From NCBI GenBank assembly GCA_015767355.1, contig JADWMH010000023.1, positions 1 through 15,490 on the forward strand: a stretch of DNA of 15,490 bases, in the 5' to 3' direction. Shown here piece by piece: positions 7,215 through 15,259 of the stretch (within the stretch, counting starts at the first letter, position 1; each line of letters starts with the position of its first letter). The stretch is from Gammaproteobacteria bacterium. Its GTDB lineage: Bacteria; Pseudomonadota; Gammaproteobacteria; Chromatiales; Chromatiaceae. The translations under genes and the position numbers were made by a program. The notes beneath the pieces are model-generated. The model had not been told where the DNA came from. It did no database searches and saw only the letters and a list, made by a program, of their open reading frames with translations.

Positions 7215-7358
7215 TCAGGTATATCTAAAGGAAACGTTGGAGGCATGGCCGTTCTTTTGCATCCATGCAATCACGGCATTGGCACATCCATGTGCGGCAG
7301 ATGCCATATTTACGACATTTTCCGGTAGGTATGCCTGATAGCAGTGACGCTCCCTCAT
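7215..7358 (-). CDS. Doubtful small open frame after yheS
   Basis: An ATG at 7358 opens a 47-residue frame that contains AYLPENVVNMASAAHGCA and ends VSFRYT. The residue mix looks protein-like, and it starts 22 bases after the yheS stop on the same strand. There is no ribosome binding site, the match to any family is not recognised, and the region contains small palindromes (GCACATCCATGTGC at 7282-7295, AGTAATTACT at 7365-7374). It may be a remnant of a lost gene, or noise. The rest of the 226-base convergent gap holds nothing I can name, and no strong terminator is visible. Confidence 0.2.
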   Translation of the reverse strand: MRERHCYQAYLPENVVNMASAAHGCANAVIAWMQKNGHASNVSFRYT

Positions 7359-7380
7359 ATGCTGAGTAATTACTAAGTTT

Positions 7381-9270
<1,890 letters not shown>

Positions 9271-9284
9271 CAGGGGGAGCGATT

Positions 9285-9316
9285 GATGCGCTTCGCAAGC
9301 TCAGCAGCATCCTATG
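9285..9316. repeat. Single-arm copy of the 2396-2477 hairpin repeat
   Basis: The 32 bases begin GATGCGCTTCG and end CATCCTATG. The reverse complement of 2396-2427 has the same length, the same first 11 bases and the same last 9, with a CTCA core in both. Only one arm is present. It sits between metA and yheS, close to the yheS start codon. Confidence 0.7.
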
Positions 9317-9354
9317 AGTGTAGTCAGACGCAATGGTATTTTGATGGCGGCAGA

Positions 9355-10422
9355 TCATTTGAGTCCCAGCGGGTCATTTGGATCGATGCCCTCCATAAAG
9401 GGCTTGCTGCGCTCCTTGTTGGTGATCTGATAAACTATTCCAAGCCAGTTGCTGACCACGGCCTTGGCGGTGTCGCGCCAGGTGATATCGAGCATCGGGA
9501 TGATCAGGGCTTCGGGAAACTCCGGCAGAGGCTCGCCATGTTGCTGCGACTCTTCTGCATGCTCCCGATATTCGTTGAGTATCGCCTGAGCATGCATGCT
9601 GAGATAGTTGTCGGGAAAGGGTGGATAAGAGTGGCGCTTCCCATTGAAATAGAGTCCGACTTCACGCTTGTACTCCTTTAGCAGGCTGTTGATGTCGTAT
9701 TCCGGATGTCCCTGAAAAAAGACCTGGCGGAAGAGATCGGGGCTGACGGCGAGATGTACGCCTGCTGTATCACTCTCGGCAAGAACGCGCAGGCCGGCCT
9801 CCTCGAGCTGTTGCCTGTCGATCTGGTTAAAGCGGGAGTGGGGCACGTCAAAGCGGCTGTTGATCGTTTGCACCAGCGGGTGGTCGTGCATGGTAACCCT
9901 GTGTTCAAACACACCCCAGCGTTTGAATCCGAGGTGATAGCGATTGATGCCGTAAAAGTGATCAACCACGGCGTGTGTGGCGAGGCAGGAGCAGAGTGTC
10001 GAGGTGACATACTCATATGCCCATGAGATCACCCCGGCCAGCGGCTCCCAGAAGCTCTCGTCAGCAAGATTCGGGTGCGTCACATTGGCGCCGGTAATAA
10101 TCAGTGCGTCCAGGCCCAGCTCCTGAATTGTCGTGAAATTCTCATAGTAGTCTGCAATATGCTGTGCTGCTTTTTCACTACGCGGCAGGGCGTCAAGAGT
10201 AAAGGGGTGAATATGAAACTGGGCGATCAGGTTGCTGCGTGCAATCAGGCGGTAGAATTGGCGCTCTGTTGCCGCCAGGGCGGCATCCGGCATCATGTTC
10301 AGCAGCCCGACATGCAGCTCGCGTATGTCCTGATCCCTGGCGCGTTCACAGGAGAGTACTTCAAATCCCTCGTTTTTGAGGCGATCAAATGTAGGTAGAT
10401 TGGTGTGTGCGACCAGTGGCAT
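9355..10422 (-). CDS. metA: MetA-family homoserine O-acyltransferase
   Basis: Activates homoserine with an acyl group from acyl-CoA, the first committed step of methionine synthesis. The glutamine-amidotransferase-like fold is shown by LNMMPDAALAATERQF (41-56), the nucleophile C146 in TSTLCSC, and GHPEYD with H239 and E241, together forming the catalytic set. The C-terminal SNWLGIVYQIT matches the NWLNYYVYQIT block of E. coli MetA, after which the protein carries an extra IDPNDPLGL tail. At the position that is Gly in succinyl and Glu in acetyl enzymes (TGAPLG in E. coli) this protein has T115 (TGANVT), so the acyl donor is open. I chose the ATG at 10422: it overlaps the upstream stop as TGATG and has GGGAG upstream. 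The longer frame to 10437 begins with GTG and has a poorer context. Length is 355 residues. Confidence 0.88.
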   Translation of the reverse strand: MPLVAHTNLPTFDRLKNEGFEVLSCERARDQDIRELHVGLLNMMPDAALAATERQFYRLIARSNLIAQFHIHPFTLDALPRSEKAAQHIADYYENFTTIQELGLDALIITGANVTHPNLADESFWEPLAGVISWAYEYVTSTLCSCLATHAVVDHFYGINRYHLGFKRWGVFEHRVTMHDHPLVQTINSRFDVPHSRFNQIDRQQLEEAGLRVLAESDTAGVHLAVSPDLFRQVFFQGHPEYDINSLLKEYKREVGLYFNGKRHSYPPFPDNYLSMHAQAILNEYREHAEESQQHGEPLPEFPEALIIPMLDITWRDTAKAVVSNWLGIVYQITNKERSKPFMEGIDPNDPLGLK

Positions 10423-11270
10423 CAGTGTTTCTCCCACTGGAGTGCGCGTTCAACCAGCTGCAGAAAATCATCTTCCGTGTGCAGATCGAAAACCTCTTCA
10501 CTGGAGATGGTGTAGCCATATTGCGCGGCAATGGCGTCATAGCGGGGGATGCGGCTCTCGAACAGCTGCGGAAATACCCAGCGGGAGAAGTCATCCGGAT
10601 CGATCATCGCCACGTAGTCGATATGCTGCTGCCGGCGATATTCGTTGAGTCTCTGCAGCAGAAAATCCGGGGGGTAGTAGAGCGGTTTGGGATCCGAGAT
10701 CGCACGCTCGATAAGCCGTTCCCGGTCACTCCTGGTGGCGCGAATGTAGAGTATCAGCGTGTGATCGGCCAGTGTTTCCACCACTTGTGGAGAATCCAGT
10801 TCACACAGGCTGCCGCCTGCATCATTGATGAAGTTTGTGTAGTCATACACGACTCTGGCTTTCTCGATAAAACGGGGAACATCAAGCATCGTAGCCACCT
10901 CTGCGTCATGGTGCAGCTGCTGACGGCGCTGGAACTCCGTCAGTGACAGACCTCCCTTGTCCGGATCACCTACCTTTCCGAGGAATGAGGAAACAGGGTG
11001 CAGGTTTTCAAAACTGATGTTGTTGTTGATATGGATGGAGTCGGAACGCAGCAGGTCGCGCAGAAACGGGATGTGCATCATCTTGCGTTTGATATTATCC
11101 AGGATCGGTTCATCCAGATAGTGGCTGCCAATACGATAGTCACCGGAGTAGTGGTACCACTGATCCCTGGGCAGCAGCGATGAGAGGCGTGTTTTCCCAA
11201 CGCCAGACATGCCGAGCAGGGTGATCCTTTTTGCTGGTGAGGATCTGAACTCCTCCGGGGTCATACGCAC
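10422..11270 (-). CDS. P-loop NTPase/kinase-like protein coupled to metA
   Basis: The 282-residue soluble protein has a clear Walker A, GMSGVGKT (20-27), in the first beta-alpha turn. A conserved-looking GDYRIGS follows at 43-49, then a hydrophobic strand ending in aspartate (VVYDYTNFIND, 140-150), and LILYIRATRSDRERLIERA (172-190), which resembles the strand plus arginine-rich lid of small-molecule kinases. No second NTP-binding domain or membrane segment is present. Its TGA overlaps the metA ATG by one base, which points to translational coupling and a linked role. The start is GTG with AGGAG about ten bases upstream; an ATG two codons in is the alternative. I do not recognise a named family. 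A kinase acting on a metabolite, or an ATP-dependent regulator of methionine supply, are both possible, and neither is shown by the sequence. Confidence 0.75.
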   Translation of the reverse strand: MRMTPEEFRSSPAKRITLLGMSGVGKTRLSSLLPRDQWYHYSGDYRIGSHYLDEPILDNIKRKMMHIPFLRDLLRSDSIHINNNISFENLHPVSSFLGKVGDPDKGGLSLTEFQRRQQLHHDAEVATMLDVPRFIEKARVVYDYTNFINDAGGSLCELDSPQVVETLADHTLILYIRATRSDRERLIERAISDPKPLYYPPDFLLQRLNEYRRQQHIDYVAMIDPDDFSRWVFPQLFESRIPRYDAIAAQYGYTISSEEVFDLHTEDDFLQLVERALQWEKH

Positions 11271-11301
11271 AAGCAGGCTCTCCTGATAATCAACAGCGCC
11301 T

Positions 11302-11307
11302 ATTCTA
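11302..11307 (-). promoter_or_regulatory. Candidate -10 box for the kinase-metA operon
   Basis: On the minus strand TAGAAT lies 32 bases before the GTG start, preceded directly by TG. No good -35 is visible, so this is a weak proposal. It is the same hexamer as in the pentapeptide promoter region. Confidence 0.3.
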
Positions 11308-11371
11308 CATTAAGGAAGCCCTGATCGAACCGCTTTGCGTTTCAATCAGAACTCCCTTTCAAGTTTTTCTA

Positions 11372-11429
11372 TGGGGGAAGGGGGAATTATCAATAGGTTA
11401 TAGCTTAATTTTGCTATTCCCTTCCCCCA
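11372..11429. repeat. Inverted repeat TGGGGGAAGGG
   Basis: TGGGGGAAGGG (11372-11382) and CCCTTCCCCCA (11419-11429) are perfect reverse complements 36 bases apart, and the pairing continues as GAAT/ATTC after a two-base bulge. A second CCCCCA-like run follows at 11432-11437. A stem this strong within a promoter region could stop transcription or be another dispersed repeat. Confidence 0.65.
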
Positions 11430-11488
11430 AACCCCCATCTCTTCGATACATTCCGATCTTTCTTAATCAGTCGATAAAAAAAGCGCTG

Positions 11489-11497
11489 TGATATATT
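11489..11497 (+). promoter_or_regulatory. Candidate extended -10 promoter for the PqiA-like gene
   Basis: TGATATATT fits an extended -10 (TGn followed by TATATT). No clear -35 lies upstream, which extended -10 promoters can tolerate. Transcription would start near 11504 and run through the repeat at 11518-11556. Confidence 0.3.
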
Positions 11498-11517
11498 GAT
11501 TGGATTGAAGGCTCCCA

Positions 11518-11556
11518 AGATTGCCGCGGTCGCTTAGGCTCCCTCGCAATGACGGC
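11518..11556. repeat. Dispersed GATTGC..GCAATGAC repeat
   Basis: AGATTGCCGCGGTCGCTTAG followed by GCTCCCTCGCAATGACGGC has inverted ends (ATTGC at 11520-11524, GCAAT at 11546-11550) and a partly self-pairing centre. It matches a palindromic repeat type that I recall as widespread between bacterial genes. Its right end contains the ATG at 11549 that opens the longest reading frame of the next gene. Confidence 0.6.
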
Positions 11557-11590
11557 ATTCACAGACTTATTGAGAACTGACATTTTCCTA

Positions 11591-12424
11591 ATGAAAAGCG
11601 TTCTGCACTGGATTGTCCAGTCATTACTATTTTTACTGCTGCTGTTCTGCGCCTGGAAAACCTGGGAACAGGCGCATGCCTATGAGCGTGAAACCCTGTT
11701 TATCATTCAGCAGCTCGAGGCAGGGACGCGCGTTGAGAATACAGGGCGCCACATCCTGGAGATGATCACCCTCGGGCTCTATGACGGCTACTCGGAGAAA
11801 CTTGAAGAGCTCCAGCAGCATCAGCAGCTGCGGCAGGCCTATGATGATTCGATCACAATTACCAGCATCGCTTTTTTTAGTGTTGCAGCACTGATATTGC
11901 TGATGGTGTGGTCTCTGAATCGAAGTCTTCTGGATGTGGGTTATGCGATGCTGCTGGTTGCACTGGTGGCCCTGGCTGTTGGCTTGAGCACACCGATACT
12001 TTCGGTCGAGGCCAGCAAGGAGCTTCCCGTGCTGGGAGAGACGGTGTTTCAGTTTAAATCCAAAGGCATCCTCAGCACCATTGAAACGCTCAGGCACAGC
12101 GGCAACCTATGGCTGGCGGTGCTGCTGTTTGTCTTCAGCGTGATCGTGCCCCTGTTGAAGACGCTGCTGGTCGGCGTTACCTGGTGGAACCATGAGCACC
12201 ATCTGTTTAAAAAAGGGCTGGATCTGGGGCATCATATGGGAAAGTGGTCCATGGCGGATGTCTTTGTGGTTGCCATTCTTGTGGCCTACTTCGCCAATAG
12301 CGGCCAGGATCTTACCGAGGCGGAAGTGCAGGTTGGATTGCTGTTTTTTGCCTCCTATGTGATTTTGTCGCTGCTTGGAACGCAGTTGATTACAAGAGGA
12401 ATCAATAAAAAGGCATTTACTTGA
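11591..12424 (+). CDS. PqiA-like multi-pass membrane protein
   Basis: The 277-residue inner-membrane protein has TM1 at about 5-22, a soluble segment at 23-88 with a glutamine-rich helix (KLEELQQHQQLRQ), and TM segments near 89-107, 117-135, 172-196, 221-236 and 247-266. From about 159 to 240 it carries the PqiA-family signature: a helix ending in a conserved Pro and Lys (VPLLK), then LGHHMGKWSMADVFVVAILVAYF, which matches the GKWSM.DVFVVA block of PqiA/LetA. Those proteins work with MCE-domain partners in lipid movement between membranes; no MCE gene is in view. The longest frame begins at 11549, but its first 14 codons lie in or next to a dispersed repeat, so I prefer the ATG at 11591 just before the signal-anchor. 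Neither start has a good ribosome site. Cysteine motifs of full PqiA are absent, so it is a single-domain relative. Confidence 0.75.
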   Translation: MKSVLHWIVQSLLFLLLLFCAWKTWEQAHAYERETLFIIQQLEAGTRVENTGRHILEMITLGLYDGYSEKLEELQQHQQLRQAYDDSITITSIAFFSVAALILLMVWSLNRSLLDVGYAMLLVALVALAVGLSTPILSVEASKELPVLGETVFQFKSKGILSTIETLRHSGNLWLAVLLFVFSVIVPLLKTLLVGVTWWNHEHHLFKKGLDLGHHMGKWSMADVFVVAILVAYFANSGQDLTEAEVQVGLLFFASYVILSLLGTQLITRGINKKAFT

Positions 12425-12514
12425 GTCCTGTGTAACAGTTTTATTACATTTCTTCTTACAGAATTGTTGCCGTATAGGTTAGAATCTGATTATATATTGA
12501 AGGAGACTTCCCAA

Positions 12515-13096
12515 TTGAGTGATGATCACCCCAAGCTGGGTATAAGTGAAGACGATGAGATTCTTGATCAGCAGTTCATGCGAGCTGTCAGCTCGTTCGA
12601 AGGCATTATTCTCAGCCAGATCAGCACCAAGAACAGGCTGGGTACACGGCTTAACTATACAGTACAGGCCGGTATTATTATTCTTGGCCTGATTGCGGTC
12701 TCCATATTGGTGCTGCTGCTGGTCCTGTCATCACAAATCAACCGGATCTCCAGCGTCGTCAGCAATATGAATACTCATTTCACTGAGATTTCGGCGCAGA
12801 TGGCGAATATGAACCGATATGTCGATACGATGGGGAATCAGGTTGCTCTGCTGGAGAGCATTGATATCCAGACTGATGTGATGAAGGAGAGCATGAATTC
12901 CATCGTGTCGGATATGAACAGCATGCAGAATGCTGTTTATGGCATCAGCGGCCACGTTAGCGGAGTGCGCAATAATGTTGACAATATCTCGATGACTATG
13001 AATCTAATGGATATTGAGGTCGTTAATATGAGCAGGGATATTCACAGGATGGGCAAGCCTTCGAGAACCCTGAACAAAATCTTCCCTTTTCCATGA
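12515..13096 (+). CDS. Membrane-anchored Met-rich heptad coiled-coil protein 1
   Basis: The 193-residue protein has an acidic cytoplasmic N-terminus (1-45), one TM helix (about 50-72) and a long coiled coil, probably periplasmic. Core positions follow strict 4-3 spacing: I75, I78, V82, M85, F89, I92, M96, M99, V103, M106, V110, L113. After one 3-3 step they continue as I116, T120, M123, M127, I130, M134, M137 and on to M179. The tail SRTLNKIFPFP leaves the pattern. I chose TTG at 12515 because AAGGAG (12500-12505) lies nine bases before it; the longer frame from TTG 12464 has no ribosome site and reads through promoter-like sequence (TAGAAT, TATATT). No family is recognised. It resembles the tether-and-coil plan of chemoreceptors or polymer-length regulators but has no HAMP or signalling tip. 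Confidence 0.75.
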   Translation: MSDDHPKLGISEDDEILDQQFMRAVSSFEGIILSQISTKNRLGTRLNYTVQAGIIILGLIAVSILVLLLVLSSQINRISSVVSNMNTHFTEISAQMANMNRYVDTMGNQVALLESIDIQTDVMKESMNSIVSDMNSMQNAVYGISGHVSGVRNNVDNISMTMNLMDIEVVNMSRDIHRMGKPSRTLNKIFPFP

Positions 13097-13148
13097 TCTC
13101 AGGAATCAGATGACATTATGATCAGAGTTATCGGACAGGAGAGAGTGT

Positions 13149-13676
13149 ATGACTGAAGATTCAAGACGCGTCTGGATCCGGGTCATTGGCCGTCTGGGAC
13201 GGGAGACCCAACTGCATCTCGATGAGCGGCAACGCCACTTCCGCGTCACCGATGCGATCATTATTGTCGTTTCACTGATCATTGCCATCATTGCGATATT
13301 CAATGTCTACTATATCTACGTGCTGTCACAGGGGTTTAATGGCATCGTCGATAATATGGATTCCATGCATAAAAATTTGATTGTCGTAGACGGGGATATG
13401 ACTTCCATCACTAATAAGATGGAAGTCTTCACAGGTCATATGGAGCATATGGACAAGATCGAACAAAATATGGGTTCCCTGACAGAATCCATGGGTAGCG
13501 TGACGGGGTCTATGCACAATATTACCGGTAGCATAGGCTTGATGGAGCAGGAGATGGCGCTGATGAGCGCCGGCATGAGCAACATCGATCATCGTTCCGG
13601 CAGCATGGCTGGCAGCGTCAGCGTGATGCGTGAAAACACCCGCCAGATGGCGCGCCCGATGAAGATGATGCCGTGA
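13149..13676 (+). CDS. Membrane-anchored Met-rich heptad coiled-coil protein 2
   Basis: The 175-residue protein has a basic cytoplasmic N-terminus (1-32), one TM helix (about 36-59) and a coiled coil to the end. Core residues are F63, I66, M70, M73, L77, V80, M84, I87, M91, F94, M98, M101. After one 3-3 step they continue as I104, M108, L111, M115, V118, M122, I125 and on through M153, M160, M167, M171 and M174. Seven-residue GS-rich turns (MGSLTES, MGSVTGS) are visible. It aligns without gaps to the preceding protein at an offset of 12 residues, phase break included, so the two are paralogues. AGGAG at 13137-13141 lies seven bases before the ATG. The gap to the first coil gene is 52 bases, consistent with one transcript. 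Function is unknown; pairing of the two coils in the envelope is a reasonable inference. A short GATGG-TTG-CCATC stem follows the stop at 13675-13687. Confidence 0.78.
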   Translation: MTEDSRRVWIRVIGRLGRETQLHLDERQRHFRVTDAIIIVVSLIIAIIAIFNVYYIYVLSQGFNGIVDNMDSMHKNLIVVDGDMTSITNKMEVFTGHMEHMDKIEQNMGSLTESMGSVTGSMHNITGSIGLMEQEMALMSAGMSNIDHRSGSMAGSVSVMRENTRQMARPMKMMP

Positions 13677-13774
13677 TGGTTGCCATCCTACGGCTAAAAG
13701 TCTTTTAAAATGTCGACACTCTATTGGCGCATTGATAAATGCCCGGTCGGACGTGCGGATTTTTTGAGAAGTGA

Positions 13775-14776
13775 TTATTCAGGCTCGGCCTTCTGGCGGC
13801 GATGCAGCAACTCTTTGACAGCCACCCTTGGATCCAGGTCTTCGTAGAGAATACGGTAGACCTGGTGGGTGATCGGCATATCCACGTCTAGTTCCTGCGC
13901 CATCAGCCAGGTCTCCTTGGCGGCATGTACGCCTTCCACTTCCTGACCAATCTCCTCTCTCGCCTGCTCTACCTTGAGGCCTCTGGCCAGCGCCAGGCCC
14001 ATGCGGCGGTTTCGTGACTTGTCATCGGTGCAGGTAAGGGTCAGGTCACCGAGGCCTGTAAGCCCCATGAATGTGTTTGTATGCGCTCCCAGCGCCTTGC
14101 CGATGCGGGTGATCTCAGCCAGTCCGCGTGTGATCAAAGCGGCGCGGGCATTAGCGCCAAATCCCAATCCATCGGAAAGACCGGCTGCAATGGCCATGAT
14201 GTTTTTGATTGCGCCGCCAACCTGCACACCAATCAGATCATAACTGGTATAGGCTCTGAAGGAGTCACTTTGCAGTGCTGCTGCAAGGCGTTCTGCATAG
14301 CGTTCGCTGGTTGCAGCGACAGTGATTGCTGTAGGCTGGCCCTGTGCAACTTCGACTGCAAAAGTCGGGCCGGAGAGCACGGCGAGTTCTGCCAGTGGAA
14401 AGATGTCATGGGCTACCAGGCTCAGGGGACGCCGGCTTTGCGGGTCAAAACCCTTGGTTGCCCAGCAGATGCTCTTCGGCGTACAGATTTCAGCGATCTG
14501 ATTGAGCACCGCACGAAATGCGTGGCTGGGAACAACAATCAGGATTTCATCGCTGGCGTCGAGAACCTTTTGCAGTGATGGTTCCGGCTGCAATTTGTCA
14601 GGGAAGGGGATTCCAGGTAGAAAATGGCTGTTCTCACGCTGCTGCTGAAGCACGAGAATCTCTTCGTCGTGCCCCCACAGATGGACCTCAATACCATTTT
14701 TAGCCAGTAATATAGCGAGCGCAGTCCCCCAGGAACCGGCTCCCAGAACAGCAATCGATTTAATGTTTTGCTTCAC
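13775..14776 (-). CDS. gpsA: Glycerol-3-phosphate dehydrogenase [NAD(P)+] GpsA
   Basis: Reduces dihydroxyacetone phosphate to sn-glycerol 3-phosphate, the backbone for phospholipid synthesis, in the cytoplasm. The nucleotide-binding site is VLGAGSWGTALA (10-21). WATKGFDP (105-112) and LSGPTFAVEVAQGQPTA (134-150) follow, and the catalytic lysine is K191 in GGAIKNIMAIAAGLSDG. GLTGLGDLTLTCT with DKSRNRRMG completes the C-terminal helical domain. I chose GTG at 14776, giving 333 residues, close to the family length; the open frame continues upstream only inside secB and adds unrelated residues. This start overlaps the secB end by 17 bases, which suggests translational coupling. The order rhodanese-secB-gpsA matches the gammaproteobacterial yibN-grxC-secB-gpsA cluster. 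Confidence 0.93.
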   Translation of the reverse strand: MKQNIKSIAVLGAGSWGTALAILLAKNGIEVHLWGHDEEILVLQQQRENSHFLPGIPFPDKLQPEPSLQKVLDASDEILIVVPSHAFRAVLNQIAEICTPKSICWATKGFDPQSRRPLSLVAHDIFPLAELAVLSGPTFAVEVAQGQPTAITVAATSERYAERLAAALQSDSFRAYTSYDLIGVQVGGAIKNIMAIAAGLSDGLGFGANARAALITRGLAEITRIGKALGAHTNTFMGLTGLGDLTLTCTDDKSRNRRMGLALARGLKVEQAREEIGQEVEGVHAAKETWLMAQELDVDMPITHQVYRILYEDLDPRVAVKELLHRRQKAEPE

Positions 14777-15251
14777 TGCCGGCCTGTTGCTGAGCCTGTT
14801 GCTGGGCATAGATGGCCTCAAAATTGACGGGCGCCAGCAGCAGTTGCGGGAAGCTGCCGCGATTGACAAGATCGGATATCGCTTCACGGGCATACGGGAA
14901 CAGAATATTTGGACAGGTAATGCCGATAACCGGACTCATCTGCTCCTCAGGAACGCCGATGATATTGAAGATGCCTCCCTGTTGGACTTCTACCAGAAAG
15001 GCTGTTTTGCCGCCGCTTTTTACGGTAACGGTGACTGTCAGCACGACTTCATAATTGTCATCATCCAGCTTCTGCATCCCGGTATTGAGCTGTAAATCCA
15101 TCTGCGGTTTCCACTCGCCAAGAAACATGGATGGCGAGTTAGGGGTTTCAAAGGAGATGTCTTTACAATAGATGCGCTGCAGCTTGAATTGTGCTTCCTG
15201 TGCAGGCGCTTCGGCGGCTGTTTGGTTTTCTGTCTCTTTGTTGTCGCTCAT
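14760..15251 (-). CDS. secB: Protein-export chaperone SecB
   Basis: Tetrameric cytoplasmic chaperone that holds preproteins unfolded and hands them to SecA. The 163-residue sequence shows the SecB core: FKLQRIYCKDISFETPNSP (22-40), the W47-containing GEWKPQMDLQL strand, YEVVLTVTVTVK (67-78), LVEVQQGGIF with the groove-forming region, and CPNILFPYAREAISDLVNRGSFPQLLLAPVNF (113-144). The acidic, alanine-rich first 20 residues and the glutamine-rich end (YAQQQAQQQAGSEAKH) are usual variable tails. It starts nine bases after the stop of the rhodanese gene and overlaps gpsA. The ribosome site is weak (AAGAGA, about 15 bases away), consistent with coupling to upstream translation. Confidence 0.95.
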   Translation of the reverse strand: MSDNKETENQTAAEAPAQEAQFKLQRIYCKDISFETPNSPSMFLGEWKPQMDLQLNTGMQKLDDDNYEVVLTVTVTVKSGGKTAFLVEVQQGGIFNIIGVPEEQMSPVIGITCPNILFPYAREAISDLVNRGSFPQLLLAPVNFEAIYAQQQAQQQAGSEAKH

Positions 15252-15259
15252 GATAGCTA

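Larger units (their letters stand above)
11271..11590. other. Divergent intergenic region, kinase/metA versus PqiA-like gene
   Basis: The 320 bases between the divergent operons hold no supported gene. They contain the weak promoter candidates at 11302-11307 (minus) and 11489-11497 (plus), the purine-rich inverted repeat at 11372-11429 and the GATTGC..GCAATGAC repeat at 11518-11556. Both operons could be regulated from here. Confidence 0.6.

Noticed and set aside
10407..10946. Plus-strand frame of 179 codons opposite the P-loop gene
   Set aside because: The minus strand has Walker A and coupling to metA, whereas this frame has no recognisable domain or ribosome site.
13729..13765. Intrinsic terminator GCATT-GATA-AATGC followed by a T-run
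   Set aside because: The stem is short and 16 bases separate it from the T-run, so it does not fit the usual terminator form.
14776..14893. N-terminal extension of gpsA by 39 codons
   Set aside because: The added residues lie wholly within secB and do not resemble GpsA; the Rossmann strand begins right after GTG 14776.
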